In this document: in pieces, positions 1-15,278 of the stretch
How positions within the stretch are numbered: position 1 is the stretch's first letter
How the letters are laid out: each line of letters starts with the position of its first letter
From: Pseudomonadota bacterium
Lineage (GTDB): Bacteria > Pseudomonadota > Gammaproteobacteria > Burkholderiales > Thiobacillaceae
Length of the DNA: 64,000 bases
Direction of reading: 5' to 3'
NCBI GenBank assembly: GCA_030653935.1
Contig: JAURYL010000036.1
Location: forward strand, 42,409 to 106,408
Notes under the pieces: generated by a model
What the model was told of the DNA's origin: nothing
Databases searched by the model: none
The model's input: the letters and a program-made list of their open reading frames with translations, nothing else
Translations under genes and position numbers: made by a program

Positions 1-2
1 CC

Positions 3-233
3 GACTGGCGGCAATACACCGCCAACTTCCTGGCCTTCAACGAGCGCGCCCTGTTGCAGGGGGCCGGCGGCATCCGCCGGGAGGTGATGGTGCGGATCGC
101 CCATGAACGGTATGAAGCCTTCGATGCCAAGCGGCGGGGAGAGGAGGTGCGACTGGCGGATGCGGAGGACATCAAGGAGTTGGAGCAGGTCGGGCAATCA
201 ATGGCGGGAAAGGTGGGAAAGAATGGTTCCTAA
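3..233 (+). CDS. RhuM-family protein, C-terminal fragment (cut by window edge)
   Basis: An open frame enters from the left edge and ends at the TAA at 231-233, giving about 76 residues. The segment FNERALLQGAGGIRRE followed by a charged helix resembles the C-terminus of RhuM/virulence-type proteins (Fic/DOC-related), which often lie inside type I restriction loci between hsdM and hsdS. Its last codons overlap the start of the HsdS-like gene at 223. The function of RhuM proteins is not established. The family call rests on a short tail, so it is tentative; most of the gene and any hsdM lie outside the window. Confidence 0.5.
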   Translation, partial: DWRQYTANFLAFNERALLQGAGGIRREVMVRIAHERYEAFDAKRRGEEVRLADAEDIKELEQVGQSMAGKVGKNGS

Positions 234-714
234 TGATTGGAAAGCTCTGCACCTTCGCAGCCTGATTTCTTCGCTTGATGGAGGAGTGAGTGTAAATGGG
301 GAGGATCGTCAAAAGTTACCAAACGAAAAAGGCGTTCTACGGGTTAGTGCGGTTTCAAATGGCGAATTCAGTTTCCGGATCAAAGAAGGTGTTGACGCTG
401 ATTTCGACTTCTTCCGGCACTATTTCGAGGCAGGACTCCTGAACGAAGAAATTTCGGGCATCGCACAGGAAGGGGCGCGCAATCATGGTCTGCTGAATGT
501 CGGCATAGGCGATTTCTTCAAGCTACGGCTGCATGTGCCGCCGGCACCAGTTCAACGCAAGATCGCCGAGGCGATCAACGTGGCCGAGGCAGAAGAACGG
601 CTGTTCGAATATCAGTTGGAACGCTTCCAGATCGAGAAACGCGCCCTCATGCAACAACTCCTCACCGGCAAACGCCGCGTGAAACTCGACCAGCCCGCCG
701 AGGCCGCGCCATGA
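223..714 (+). CDS. hsdS: Type I restriction specificity subunit HsdS, shortened single-TRD form
   Basis: The product is 163 residues. The ATG at 223 is chosen because the protein then begins MVPNDWK, typical of the start of a target recognition domain; frame upstream of it overlaps the RhuM tail. The motif ARNHGLLN, then FFKLRLHVPP and a long C-terminal helix ending LLTGKRRVKL, are HsdS hallmarks. Full HsdS is about 400 residues with two TRDs. Here there is one TRD, and about 60 residues that usually hold the GDIL-type segment appear to be missing between residues 50 and 60. It overlaps hsdR by 4 bp (ATGA). It may be a half-subunit that dimerises or an internally deleted remnant; I favour the remnant. 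Bases about 230-450 look AT-richer than the flanks. Confidence 0.7.
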   Translation: MVPNDWKALHLRSLISSLDGGVSVNGEDRQKLPNEKGVLRVSAVSNGEFSFRIKEGVDADFDFFRHYFEAGLLNEEISGIAQEGARNHGLLNVGIGDFFKLRLHVPPAPVQRKIAEAINVAEAEERLFEYQLERFQIEKRALMQQLLTGKRRVKLDQPAEAAP

Positions 715-3700
715 CCGTCCCACAAACCCGCGAGCAATACAGCGCGCACATTCCGGCGCTGCATCTGCTGTGCAATCTCGGCTGGCAATACTTGAGCGCG
801 GCGGACTGTCTGGCGCTGCGTGGTTCCACCCGTGAAGTCATCCTCAAGCCGCGCCTGATCGAGGTGCTGCAAAGCCGGCGCTTCGAGTACAAGGGCGAGT
901 GGTTTCCGCTCTCGGCCAATGCCATCGAGCAGATCGTGCGCGAGGTGTCGGCGTTGAACCTGGGTGAGGGGCTGTTGCCGGCCAACGAGCGGCTGTACAC
1001 GCGGCTGGCGCTGGGGGTGACGGTCACCGAGTTCATGGCGGACGGCAAGAAACATCAGCCGACCATTGCGCTGATCGATTGGGCCAACCCCGAGGCGAAC
1101 CGTTGGGAGGTCAGCGAGGAGATGGCGGTGCTGTCGGCGCAGGGCACTCATCACCGCGTGCCGGATGTGGTCGGCTTCGTGAACGGGATTCCGCTGCTGG
1201 TGATCGAGGCGAAGCGGCCGGAGTCGGGGAATCAGAACAAGTCGATGGTGGACGAGGGCGTCAGCCAGCATCTGCGCAACCAGCGTCAGGACGAGATTCC
1301 GCATCTGTTCGCCTATGCCCAGTTGCTGCTGGCGGTGAGCCACGGCGAGGGGCGTTACGGCACCACCGAGACGGCGGCGAAATTCTGGTCGCGCTGGCGC
1401 GAGGAGGCATTCGACGAGGCGTTTGACGACAAACACATGGCGGCGGTGAAGAACCGGACGCTGGACGCGGCCACCGTCGCCGCGCTGTTCGCGGGCAAGC
1501 CGGAGAAGCTGCGCGCGTATTTCACGTCGCTGTGGTCGCGGCCGATGTTGCCGACGGATCAGGACCGGCTGCTGGTGAGCCTGCTCACCCCGGCGCGGCT
1601 GCTGGAGTTGCTGCGCTTTTTCATCCTGTTCGATCGCAAGGTGGGCAAGGTGGTGGCGCGCTATCCGCAGTTCTTCGGCATCCGCGCCCTGCTCGCGCGC
1701 ATCGAGCAGCGCAAAGCCGATGGCGGCCGCGAGGGCGGCATCGTCTGGCACACCACGGGCTCGGGCAAGTCTTTCACCATGGTGTTTCTGACCAAGGCGC
1801 TGGTGCTGCACGACAGCCTGAGTGCCTGCCGGGTGGTGGTGGTGACGGATCGCCTGGACCTGGAGGATCAACTCGCCAAGAACTTCATCAGCGGTGGCGC
1901 CTTCGGTTCGCCGCTCTCGACCCGCAAGGAAGGCGAGAAGGCCAAGGTGAGCTCGGGGCGCGAGCTGGCCCGGCGCATCGGCTCGGGCACGGAGCGGATC
2001 ATCTTCACCCTGGTGCACAAGTTCAATACGGCTTCGCAACTGCCGGAGTGCCACAACCCGTCTTCCGATCTGATCGTGCTGGTGGACGAGGGCCATCGCA
2101 GCCACGGCGGCGAAAGCCACGAACGGATGCGCAAGGCCTTGCCCCACGCGGCCTATGTGGCGTTCACCGGCACGCCGTTGCTGAAAAAGGAGAAGGCCGC
2201 CAACAAGTTCGGCCCCATCGTGCATGCCTACAGCATGCGCCGCGCGGTCGAGGATGGGACGGTGTCGCCGCTGCTGTACGAGGAGCGGGTGCCGGAACTG
2301 ACCATCAACGAGGCGGCGGTGAATCGCTGGTTCGACAAGATCACCGTCGGCCTCGCGGAAGCCCAGCGCGCCGACCTGAAACGGAAGTTCGCCAACAAGG
2401 GCGCGGTCTACGGCTCGGCCAACCGCATCGAGCTGATCGCCTGGGACATCGCGGTGCATTTCAGCGAGAACATCAAGAAGCTGGAGATGGGGCTCAAAGG
2501 TCAAGTTGCCACCACGAGCAAGCTGGACGCCATCCGCTACAAGAAGTATCTGGACGAAACCGGGCTGGTGAGCAGCGCGGTGATCATCTCGCCGCCCGAT
2601 ACCCGCGAAGGCAACACCGAGGTGGATGAGAGTGGATTGCCGGAGGTGCAGAAATGGTGGAAGGAGCACGTCGGCAAGGACCCGGAAGCCTATGAGCACA
2701 AGGTGCTGGCGGATTTCTCCCGCGAGGGGGCGCCGGATTTGCTGATCGTGGTGGATCGGCTGTTGACCGGGTTCGACGAGCCGGCGAACGCGGTGCTGTA
2801 CATCGACAAGCCGCTCAAGGAACACAACCTGATCCAGGCCATCGCCCGGGTGAATCGCCTGCATGAAGCCAAGCGCTACGGAGTGCTGGTGGATTACCGG
2901 GGCATTCTCAAGCAACTGGATACGGCGATACGCGCCTATCAGGACCTGGAAACGCGCACCCAGGGCGGCTACGAGTTGAGCGATATCGAGGGGCTCTACA
3001 GCCAGTTCAGCACCGAGTACAAACGCCTGCCCGGCCTGCACGAGGCGCTGTGGGCGTTTTTCCGGGAGGTTAAAAACCGCCGCGACCTGGAGCAGTACCG
3101 GCAGGTGTTGATGCCGAAATTCGCCCCGGACCCGAGCGGCGAGGCGGGCGAAACCTACGACACACGGCAGAAACTGCGCGAGGACTTCCACGAGGCGCTC
3201 ACCCAGTTCGGCCTCTGCCTGCAAACCGCCCTGTCGTCGCGCGGTTTCTACGAGGACAACAGTTTCTCGGAACAGGATGTGCGCACCTACAAGGAGGATC
3301 TGCGCTTCTTCATCAGCCTGCGCGGGATCGCCCGGCGGGATGCCCTGGAGACGGTGGATTACAGCGTCTACGAGGAGCAAATTCGGCGCATGGTGGACAA
3401 GCAGGTGATCGGCAAGGAAGTACGCGAGCCGGAGGGCGTCTACCTGGTGCACAAACTGGGTGGGGAAACCGACCCCGGCACCTGGAGCGAAGAGAAGACC
3501 CGCAACGAGACCGACCTGATCCGCACCCGCCTGAAACGAACCATCGAGCAGGAGCTCGCCGACGACCCCTATGCCCAGAAGGTGTTCGCGGAGCTGCTGA
3601 AACTGGCCATCGCCGAAGCGGAGGCGATGTTCGACCACCCACTCAAGCAGTACGCCCTGTTCAGTCAATTCGAGGAACAGGTGGCGCGGCGCGAGGTGGC

Positions 3701-4019
3701 GGGCATTCCCGACCATTTCGGTGACAACCCCCATGCGCGCGCCTATTTCGGCACTTTCAGGCTGGTGCTGGGCGACGCCTGTTTCGACGCCGGCGATGCG
3801 GACGAGACGGGGCAATACGTCGAGGAAGCGCGGGCCATCGACGCGGCGGTGCGCGATGCCGTCGCCGAAAATTCGCTGAACCCGCAGAACATCGAAGCGG
3901 CGATCCGCAAAGCTCTGCTGCCGCGTTTGTTCGCGCTGATGGGCCTGGAGAAGGCCAAGGAAGTGATCGAGCAGGTTATCCACATCACCCGCATCGGCCT
4001 GAGTCGCGGGAAGCTGTGA
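711..4019 (+). CDS. hsdR: Type I restriction enzyme R subunit HsdR (endonuclease/translocase)
   Basis: The 1102-residue protein is full length for HsdR, the ATP-dependent translocating and cleaving subunit of type I restriction enzymes. An N-terminal nuclease domain carries PDVVGFVNGIPLLVIEAKRP (the D...E-x-K site near residue 164). Walker A TTGSGKS lies near 350, the DEAD-like box VDEGH near 458, motif III FTGTP near 484, and later helicase motifs LLTGFDEP and IQAIARVNR follow. The C-terminal third is helical and would contact HsdM/HsdS. The start overlaps hsdS by 4 bp and the stop overlaps the next gene by GTGA, so the three are translationally coupled. Nothing looks damaged, but its partner HsdS is shortened, so activity is uncertain. 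Confidence 0.96.
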   Translation: MTVPQTREQYSAHIPALHLLCNLGWQYLSAADCLALRGSTREVILKPRLIEVLQSRRFEYKGEWFPLSANAIEQIVREVSALNLGEGLLPANERLYTRLALGVTVTEFMADGKKHQPTIALIDWANPEANRWEVSEEMAVLSAQGTHHRVPDVVGFVNGIPLLVIEAKRPESGNQNKSMVDEGVSQHLRNQRQDEIPHLFAYAQLLLAVSHGEGRYGTTETAAKFWSRWREEAFDEAFDDKHMAAVKNRTLDAATVAALFAGKPEKLRAYFTSLWSRPMLPTDQDRLLVSLLTPARLLELLRFFILFDRKVGKVVARYPQFFGIRALLARIEQRKADGGREGGIVWHTTGSGKSFTMVFLTKALVLHDSLSACRVVVVTDRLDLEDQLAKNFISGGAFGSPLSTRKEGEKAKVSSGRELARRIGSGTERIIFTLVHKFNTASQLPECHNPSSDLIVLVDEGHRSHGGESHERMRKALPHAAYVAFTGTPLLKKEKAANKFGPIVHAYSMRRAVEDGTVSPLLYEERVPELTINEAAVNRWFDKITVGLAEAQRADLKRKFANKGAVYGSANRIELIAWDIAVHFSENIKKLEMGLKGQVATTSKLDAIRYKKYLDETGLVSSAVIISPPDTREGNTEVDESGLPEVQKWWKEHVGKDPEAYEHKVLADFSREGAPDLLIVVDRLLTGFDEPANAVLYIDKPLKEHNLIQAIARVNRLHEAKRYGVLVDYRGILKQLDTAIRAYQDLETRTQGGYELSDIEGLYSQFSTEYKRLPGLHEALWAFFREVKNRRDLEQYRQVLMPKFAPDPSGEAGETYDTRQKLREDFHEALTQFGLCLQTALSSRGFYEDNSFSEQDVRTYKEDLRFFISLRGIARRDALETVDYSVYEEQIRRMVDKQVIGKEVREPEGVYLVHKLGGETDPGTWSEEKTRNETDLIRTRLKRTIEQELADDPYAQKVFAELLKLAIAEAEAMFDHPLKQYALFSQFEEQVARREVAGIPDHFGDNPHARAYFGTFRLVLGDACFDAGDADETGQYVEEARAIDAAVRDAVAENSLNPQNIEAAIRKALLPRLFALMGLEKAKEVIEQVIHITRIGLSRGKL

Positions 4020-4747
4020 GCGTGCGACGCTTCATCCACTACGGCGAGGCGCGCATCGGCTTCACGATCAACTTCGTGGCGCGGCGAGCGAAGCGGGTGG
4101 CGATCCACGTTCATCCCGATGGCGCGGTGGAAGTGGATGCCCCGGAAGACACGGAAGTCGGCGAGGTGGTGGCTGCCGTGCGCCGCCGCGCCCGCTGGAT
4201 ATGGCAGCGCCTGCGCGCCTGTCGTGAGCGCGCCCGGCATGTCCTGCCCAGGGAGTATGTGAGCGGCGAGAGCCACTTCTATCTGGGCCGGCGCCACCTG
4301 CTCAAGGTGAGCATTCAGCCCGCGCAGCCCCAGGGCGTGAAATTGCTGCGCGGCAGACTGGAGATCAGTAGCCGTTCAAGCGCGGCGGACAAGGTGCGCG
4401 GCTTGCTCGAAGGCTGGTATCGGCATCGCGCGGGGGAGGTGTTCGCCCGGCGCCTCGCCGACTGCGCGGCGAAAGTACCGTGGCTGAAAACCGCCCCCAA
4501 CTTTCGCCTGCTGACCATGCGCACCCAATGGGGCAGTTGCTCACCCAAGGGCGAACTTCTGCTGAATCCGCTTCTGGTCAAAGCGCCGGGGCAATGCGTG
4601 GATTACGTGATCTTCCATGAGCTGTGCCACCTCAGGGAGCACAACCACAGCCCGAAGTTTTATGCCCTGCTCGGCGCGCAGTTGCCGGATTGGGAAAAGC
4701 GCAAGGCCGAGCTCGATGAATTGGCGGAACAGCTGTTGAATCGGTGA
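4016..4747 (+). CDS. YgjP/WLM-type zinc metallopeptidase (DUF45)
   Basis: The 243-residue protein starts at GTG 4016, overlapping the hsdR stop (GTGA). It carries the zinc-binding HELCHLREHNHS motif near residue 200 and the upstream MRTQWGSCSPKGELLLNP segment typical of YgjP-like (DUF45) M48-related peptidases. Members often sit directly behind hsdR in type I loci; their role there is not known. The coupling suggests co-expression with HsdR. No signal peptide or membrane segment is seen, so it is probably cytoplasmic. Confidence 0.9.
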   Translation: MSVRRFIHYGEARIGFTINFVARRAKRVAIHVHPDGAVEVDAPEDTEVGEVVAAVRRRARWIWQRLRACRERARHVLPREYVSGESHFYLGRRHLLKVSIQPAQPQGVKLLRGRLEISSRSSAADKVRGLLEGWYRHRAGEVFARRLADCAAKVPWLKTAPNFRLLTMRTQWGSCSPKGELLLNPLLVKAPGQCVDYVIFHELCHLREHNHSPKFYALLGAQLPDWEKRKAELDELAEQLLNR

Positions 4748-4801
4748 AATCCACGCGCCCTTGGGGGGCACTGTGAAACAGCCGGCATCGAAGCCCCGCG
4801 C

Positions 4802-4949
4802 TTGATGCGGTTCGCTGCGCTCACCACATCCTACGTCCCTGATATCGGCAAGGTTCCCCCCTTTGAAAAAGGGGGAAGTCACCTTCTCATCGGCTTTCAC
4901 GCAGTACTGTTTGATGCGGTTCGCCGCGCTCAGCACATCCTACGTCCCT
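4802..4949. repeat. Two R1 palindromic repeats flanking half of an R2 repeat
   Basis: Two near-identical copies of a roughly 37-base unit (TTGATGCGGTTCG...CACATCCTACGTCC) lie at 4802-4838 and 4911-4948 in the same orientation. Between them, near 4851-4900, is the right half of the R2 repeat found in full at 16962, 19563 and 23320 (CCCCCCTTTGAAAAAGGGGG core). R1 recurs at 23247, 30230 and 37503. This 256-base gap between genes holds no credible ORF. Confidence 0.8.
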
Positions 4950-5003
4950 ATCGGAGGCAATGATGGCGCCCGCTCCCACATCCACTGCAAGCCCGACGCG
5001 CGG

Positions 5004-5660
5004 TTACCGTCGTTGCGCCTCGTGCAGCGCCGCGTCGACCAGGTCGGTGAGTTGCTGGAAGCCGAAGCTGGGCAGGGGGCGGCCGTTGACGAAGAAGTCC
5101 GGGGTCTTGGTCACGTTGAGGGTGTTGGCGTCGGCCAGGTCTTGTGCGATCAGCGCGGCGACTTCCGGGGCGTTCATGTCGATCTTCAGTTGGTCGATGT
5201 CCAGACCCAGGCCTTCAAGGTGCGGCCAGACCAGGTCGACATTCGCGACGTGGTGTTCCGTCCATTCGGCCTGGCTGTTGAGCACGGCTTCCAGCGTCGG
5301 CCAGAACTTGCCTTGTTTGCGCGCGGCTTCCAGCACCGCGACCACTTTGTCCGAGCCGGTGTGGAAGGGGGTAAAGCGCAGCACCAGGCGGATCTGGTCG
5401 GGATGCTCGGCCATGAGTTCCTTGACCCTGGGGTAGAAGACTTTGCAGGTCTCGCAGGCGGGGTCGAGAAATTCGACGATCACGACCGGCGCGTCCTGCT
5501 TGCCGAGGGCCGGCGAATGCATGCGGATGAGGGCGTCACTGTTGCTGTCGGCCAGTTGTGTCGATTGTTCCACCTGCTCGCTGGTATAGAACAGGGTGCC
5601 GACGACGAAAGCCAGCAGCAGTCCTACCGCGGCGAAGATGAAGAGCGTTTTCTGACTCAT
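5004..5660 (-). CDS. Membrane-anchored DsbA-family thiol oxidoreductase
   Basis: The 218-residue protein has one N-terminal membrane segment (about residues 5-24) and a thioredoxin/DsbA-like domain with active site CETC in DPACETCKVFYP (about residue 70) and the cis-proline loop TKTPDFFVNG near 185. It should act in the periplasm as a thiol-disulfide oxidant. Its start overlaps the stop of the DsbB-like gene by 4 bp, so the pair probably forms a dedicated oxidase/donor couple separate from the canonical DsbA at 34603. The substrate cannot be told from sequence. Confidence 0.88.
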   Translation of the reverse strand: MSQKTLFIFAAVGLLLAFVVGTLFYTSEQVEQSTQLADSNSDALIRMHSPALGKQDAPVVIVEFLDPACETCKVFYPRVKELMAEHPDQIRLVLRFTPFHTGSDKVVAVLEAARKQGKFWPTLEAVLNSQAEWTEHHVANVDLVWPHLEGLGLDIDQLKIDMNAPEVAALIAQDLADANTLNVTKTPDFFVNGRPLPSFGFQQLTDLVDAALHEAQRR

Positions 5661-6094
5661 TTTGAACCCTTGAAATGGGTCGCCAGAAGCATGGCGACGA
5701 TGAATGAGAAGGCCAGCACGGAAAGCAGCGGGATGTTGATGAAGCCGAACCAGACTACTTGTAGATCAGAACAGGGCACCCCCTGGCGGCAGGGTTGCAG
5801 GTTTTCCGGGATGAGGCCGCCGACCAGGGCCAGATGATAGACAGCCAGCAGCCAGCCGGAAAGCGCGAGCGGCAGGGCGTAGCGAATCACCTTCGGGTCG
5901 AATGGGAACAGTCCGGCGGCGAGCACGAGAACCAGCGGGAACATGCAGATCCGCTGGTACCAGCAGAGCAGGCAGGGGGTGTAGCCCATGATTTCGCCAA
6001 GGAACAGCGCGCCCAGGGTCGAGGCGGTGGCGAGTAGCCAGGCGAGAAAAATCAGGGTCCAGCCGGGGCCGGGCGAGTCATTGAGCGTGGACAT
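5657..6094 (-). CDS. DsbB/BdbC-type disulfide bond formation protein
   Basis: A 145-residue four-helix membrane protein. Cysteine pair one is in TPCLLCWYQR (residues about 40-43) and pair two in CRQGVPC between helices 3 and 4, as in DsbB/BdbC quinone-linked oxidases. It would reoxidise the adjacent DsbA-like protein and pass electrons to quinone. It is the first gene of a two-gene minus-strand unit (4-bp overlap) and is divergent from the GH77 gene across about 100 bp. Confidence 0.9.
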   Translation of the reverse strand: MSTLNDSPGPGWTLIFLAWLLATASTLGALFLGEIMGYTPCLLCWYQRICMFPLVLVLAAGLFPFDPKVIRYALPLALSGWLLAVYHLALVGGLIPENLQPCRQGVPCSDLQVVWFGFINIPLLSVLAFSFIVAMLLATHFKGSK

Positions 6095-6198
6095 GGGGTT
6101 CTCATGGGGTGGAAGGCCGATACGCTTTGTTCGTCAACCCGTGGCGTGGCGCGGCGGGGATGGTGTAAGGTGGCCGAAGCTTACCGCCAGAACTTCAA

Positions 6199-8127
6199 AT
6201 GATCGACCCGCCCAGAGCCACGCCCACGCAGCCCGACCCCGACCTGGTCGAAGCGCTGGCCCTGCTGGGCAAGCCGGATTTCCTCCTGGCGGTGCACGAC
6301 GCCAGTTTCCCCGGGATCGAGGGCGAGGATGGCGGACGGGGCAGTCCTTACGGCGCGGGTGGTCTGGCGCTGGCCGATTTCGCGCGTTCCCTCGGTTTCA
6401 CCGGCCTGCAACTGGGGCCGCAGGGGCAGACTTCCCCGATCAATCCCTCGCCCTACGACGGCACCCTGTTCTCCCGAAATTTCCTTTCCCTGGACCTCGC
6501 CGCGCTGGCGCGAGACCCGGAATGGGGCGGGTTGCTGAGCGAGGCCACCTGGCGCGCGCTGGCGGATGGCAACCCTTGTCCCGACGGGCGGCGGGTGGCC
6601 TACGCGTATGCCTTCCATGCTTATGCGCAGGCGCTGGAGGAAATCCACAACCGCTTCAGCGCGGCGCGCGACCGAGGTGAGCCCGAGGCGATGCGGATCG
6701 CATGCGGGTTGGCCACGCTCTGGCAAGGCAATCGCTGGCTGCGCGACGACGCCTTGTATGAAGCGCTTTGCCTGGAACACGGCCGCATTCCCTGGCGGCA
6801 CTGGCCGCGACAAGGGGAGGGCGCGCTGGATTGGCAACTGCCGGTTTTGTCGGACGCAGCGGCCGACGCGCGGCGGCTGGAACTGGAACAGAAATATGCG
6901 GTGATGCTGGAGCGTCATGCCCTGGTCCAGTTCATCCTGTTGGAGCAGCATCGGACCTTCCACGAGCGCATGCGGGCGCTCGGCCTGAAGCTCTATGGCG
7001 ACGTGCAGGTGGGGTTTTCCCAGCGCGATGCCTGGGCGCGGCAGGCCCTGCTGCTGCGCGACTACTACATGGGGGCGCCGCCCAGCCGCACCAATCTCGC
7101 GGGCCAGCCCTGGAACTACCAGGTGCTGGACCCGGCGCTGTATCTCGATGCGGAGGGCGGGCCCGGCCCGGTGCTGAATTTCGTAGCCGAGCGCATGGGC
7201 AAGGTGCTGGCGGAGTTCGACGGCCTGCGCCTGGACCATCCGCACGGCCTGGTCTGTCCCTGGGTCTACCGCATCGACGATCCCGATTCCTACCACGCGG
7301 TGCAGTACGGGGCGCGGCTGTTCTCCTCGCCCGACCTGCCCGACCACCCCGGCCTCGCGCGCCATGCCATCGTCAGTCCGGAGCAATTGAACCGGAACCG
7401 GCCGCGTTATGCCGACGACTGGGTGCGCGACCTGGACGCCGCGCAGGAGGGCCGTTACGCGCTGCTGCTGGATGCGCTCATGGCGCAGGCGAGCACCCAC
7501 GGGCGGCGCCGCGAGGACATCCTGTGCGAGGTGCTGTCCACCGAGCCATTGCCGTTGCGGCGGGCTCGCGTGCAGCACGGGCTGGGCCGCTTCCGGGTGA
7601 CACAGAAGGCCAACCTGGCTGATCCCGGCGATGTCTATCGCGGCGAGAACGCGCGACCCGAGGACTGGATCATGGTGGGCAACCACGACACCCCGTCGAT
7701 CTGGCGTCTGGCGCGGGCCTGGCAGGGAACGGCGGCGGGGCGTGAACAGGCCGCCTATCTCGCCAGCCAGTTGTGGCCGGATGACCCCGATCCCTTGGCG
7801 GCGATGCTCGCCGCCGACCCTTGCAAGCTGGCCCATGCCAAGGTGGCGAAGCTGTTCCTCACCCGCGCCCGCCACGTCATGTTGTTCTTCGCCGACCTGC
7901 TCGGCATGGAGGAGACCTACAACGCGCCGGGCATCGTCAGCGAGGACAACTGGACGCTGCGGGTGCCGCAGAACTTCGCCCACGCCTATGAACACGACCG
8001 CCGCCAAGGCCGCGCCCTCAATCTGCACGCCGCTCTGGCGCTGGCCCTGCGCGCCTGCCCGGAGATTGCCGCCGAGGCGCTGATCGCCCGGCTGGACGCC
8101 AAGGCGGGCTGGCGCGTCGACGCATGA
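6199..8127 (+). CDS. malQ: 4-alpha-glucanotransferase (amylomaltase, GH77)
   Basis: The 642-residue product fits GH77. The N-terminal part has [19 protein letters not shown] and the [10 protein letters not shown] loop. The probable nucleophile is the Asp of GLRLDHPHG (about 345), the acid/base the Glu of [10 protein letters not shown] (about 443), and the third acid the Asp of GNHDTPS (about 496). These motifs differ from textbook MalQ (RIDHF, EDLG), so it belongs to a divergent GH77 subgroup. The enzyme transfers malto-oligosaccharide segments. No strong Shine-Dalgarno precedes the ATG at 6199. It heads a four-gene glucan operon, with treS 13 bp downstream. Confidence 0.88.
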   Translation: MIDPPRATPTQPDPDLVEALALLGKPDFLLAVHDASFPGIEGEDGGRGSPYGAGGLALADFARSLGFTGLQLGPQGQTSPINPSPYDGTLFSRNFLSLDLAALARDPEWGGLLSEATWRALADGNPCPDGRRVAYAYAFHAYAQALEEIHNRFSAARDRGEPEAMRIACGLATLWQGNRWLRDDALYEALCLEHGRIPWRHWPRQGEGALDWQLPVLSDAAADARRLELEQKYAVMLERHALVQFILLEQHRTFHERMRALGLKLYGDVQVGFSQRDAWARQALLLRDYYMGAPPSRTNLAGQPWNYQVLDPALYLDAEGGPGPVLNFVAERMGKVLAEFDGLRLDHPHGLVCPWVYRIDDPDSYHAVQYGARLFSSPDLPDHPGLARHAIVSPEQLNRNRPRYADDWVRDLDAAQEGRYALLLDALMAQASTHGRRREDILCEVLSTEPLPLRRARVQHGLGRFRVTQKANLADPGDVYRGENARPEDWIMVGNHDTPSIWRLARAWQGTAAGREQAAYLASQLWPDDPDPLAAMLAADPCKLAHAKVAKLFLTRARHVMLFFADLLGMEETYNAPGIVSEDNWTLRVPQNFAHAYEHDRRQGRALNLHAALALALRACPEIAAEALIARLDAKAGWRVDA

Positions 8128-8140
8128 GGAAAGAAAGACG

Positions 8141-11445
<3,305 letters not shown>

Positions 11446-11449
<4 letters not shown>

Positions 11450-12686
11450 AAAAACCCAAAGTCCTCGCATTCGTCATGGCCGGCGGTGAAGGCAGCCGCC
11501 TGAGCCCGCTCACCCTGGAGCGTTCCAAACCTTCGGTGCCTTTCGGGGCGCGTTACCGCATCGTCGACTTCGTGTTGTCCAACCTGGTCAACTCCGGCAT
11601 CCACAGCATCTACCTGCTGGTGCAGTACAAGTCGCAATCGTTGATCGAACATGTACGCAAGGCCTGGGTGCTGCCGCCGATGCTGCCGGAGTACTTCGTC
11701 ACCGTGGTGCCGCCGCAGATGCGTTTCGGCCAGGAATGGTTCCAGGGCACGGCGGACGCGATCTACCAGAACATCGACCTGATCCGCCAGCATGCGCCGC
11801 AGATGGTGCTGGTGTTCGGCGCCGACCACATCTACCGCATGGATGTGCAGCAGATGATCGACTTTCATCTGGAGAACAAGGCCGCCGCCACCGTCGCGGC
11901 CCTGCCGGTGCCGCTGAAAGACGCCTCGGCCTTCGGCGTCATCGACGCCGACGTCGAAGGCCGCATTCGCGGTTTCCTGGAAAAGCCCAGCCAGCCGCCG
12001 GCGATGCCGGACCGGCCCACGCACGCCTACGCCTCCATGGGCAATTACCTGTTCAACACCGAAGTGTTGTTGGAGGCGCTGGAAAAATCCCGCGCCGAAG
12101 GCGGCACCGACTTCGGCAAGCACGTGCTGCCGGACCTGATGCAGGGCGGCAAGCTCTTCGCCTACAACTTCGCGAAAAACAGCGTGCCCGGTGTTCGCCC
12201 CTACGAGGAAAAAGCCTACTGGCGCGACGTCGGCACCCTCGATGCCTACTTCGAGGCGCACACCGACGTGCTCGGCCTGGAGCCGCGCTTCGACGTGTTC
12301 AACGCCCGCTGGCCGATGTTCTCCAGCAGCTACCAGGGGCCGGCGGCGCGCTTCGCGAAGGCGGATCTGGAAAACAGCATGATCAGCGCCGGCTGCCTGA
12401 TCGACGGCGCCAAAATCAAGAACTCGGTGCTGCGCCGCGAGGTGGTGGTGGAGCCGGGCGTCGAGATCGAAGACTGCATCATCATGGATTACTCGATCAT
12501 CAAACGCGGCGCCAAACTCAAGCGCGTCATCGTCGACCGCTACAACGTCATCGGCGAGAACGAGCGCATCGGCTACGACCTCGAACAGGACCGCAAGCGC
12601 TATCACGTCACCGAGTCCGGCATCGTGGTCCTGGCCAAGGGCGAACGCTACGGCTCCCTGCGCGGTTCCTTCGAGGGCGAGGATTG

Positions 12687-12687
<1 letters not shown>
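11446..12687 (+). CDS. glgC: Glucose-1-phosphate adenylyltransferase (ADP-glucose pyrophosphorylase)
   Basis: The 413-residue product starts at ATG 11446, overlapping the treS stop by 4 bp with GGAG just upstream; the longer frame from 11395 lies inside treS and is rejected. The nucleotidyltransferase signature AGGEGSRLSPLTLERSKP is at residues about 10-28, followed by the substrate-site FLEKPSQPP and the C-terminal left-handed beta-helix (residues about 300-400). It makes ADP-glucose for glycogen synthesis and is normally allosterically controlled. glgX follows with a 1-base stop/start overlap. Neither glgA nor glgB is in this window. Confidence 0.96.
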
Positions 12688-14819
<2,132 letters not shown>

Positions 14820-14931
14820 GTTGGGTTGATCCCGGAAAACGCAGGCGGCCTTGTCTTATCACCGACACGCGCGTCCACAGGCGTTGCGGGCCTTGATCGC
14901 ACAATCGTTTGTGTGAATCCGTGTAGTACCT

Positions 14932-15097
14932 GTAGGAGCGGGCTTGCCCGCGATTGGCGGCGGTTACCGCGCTCCCACTGAGTATCAGGCAACAGACGCG
15001 ACGGGGAAAACGGCTCTATGTGATTCGTAGGGGCGGGTTTGAAACCCGCCCCTACCCGCGACGCAACGGGGGCTATCGCGGGCAAGCCCACTCCTAC
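14932..15097. repeat. Nested R3 palindromic repeats
   Basis: GTAGGAGCGGGCTTGCCCGC at 14932 is mirrored by its near-complement at 15075-15097, and between them sits a 29-base perfect palindrome at 15027-15055 (GTAGGGGCGGGTTT and its complement). The whole stretch 14820-15278 has no credible gene: these repeats fill most of it, and the small frames across it lack start signals and coding character. Confidence 0.8.
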
Positions 15098-15278
15098 GAT
15101 CTCCGTAGCGTGCGCTGTGCGCACGATTCAGGTCCCGCAAAGCCCGGCATGAACAATCGTACGCGCGGTGCCCGCTACCATAGCCGGTATGCAGGCGCCG
15201 GCGTGACCTGCCCGCCGAACTGGCTCGACTACCCAATGCAAACGACATGGTTCCGGGAAAACACCTAATTGCCATTGA

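Noticed and set aside
612..3983. Open frame of 1123 codons on the minus strand
   Set aside because: It is the antisense shadow of hsdR, whose motifs are unmistakable; long antisense frames are expected at this GC content.
4863..5837. 324-codon plus-strand frame
   Set aside because: It begins in a repeat and runs antisense through the DsbA/DsbB-like pair, which have clear active sites.
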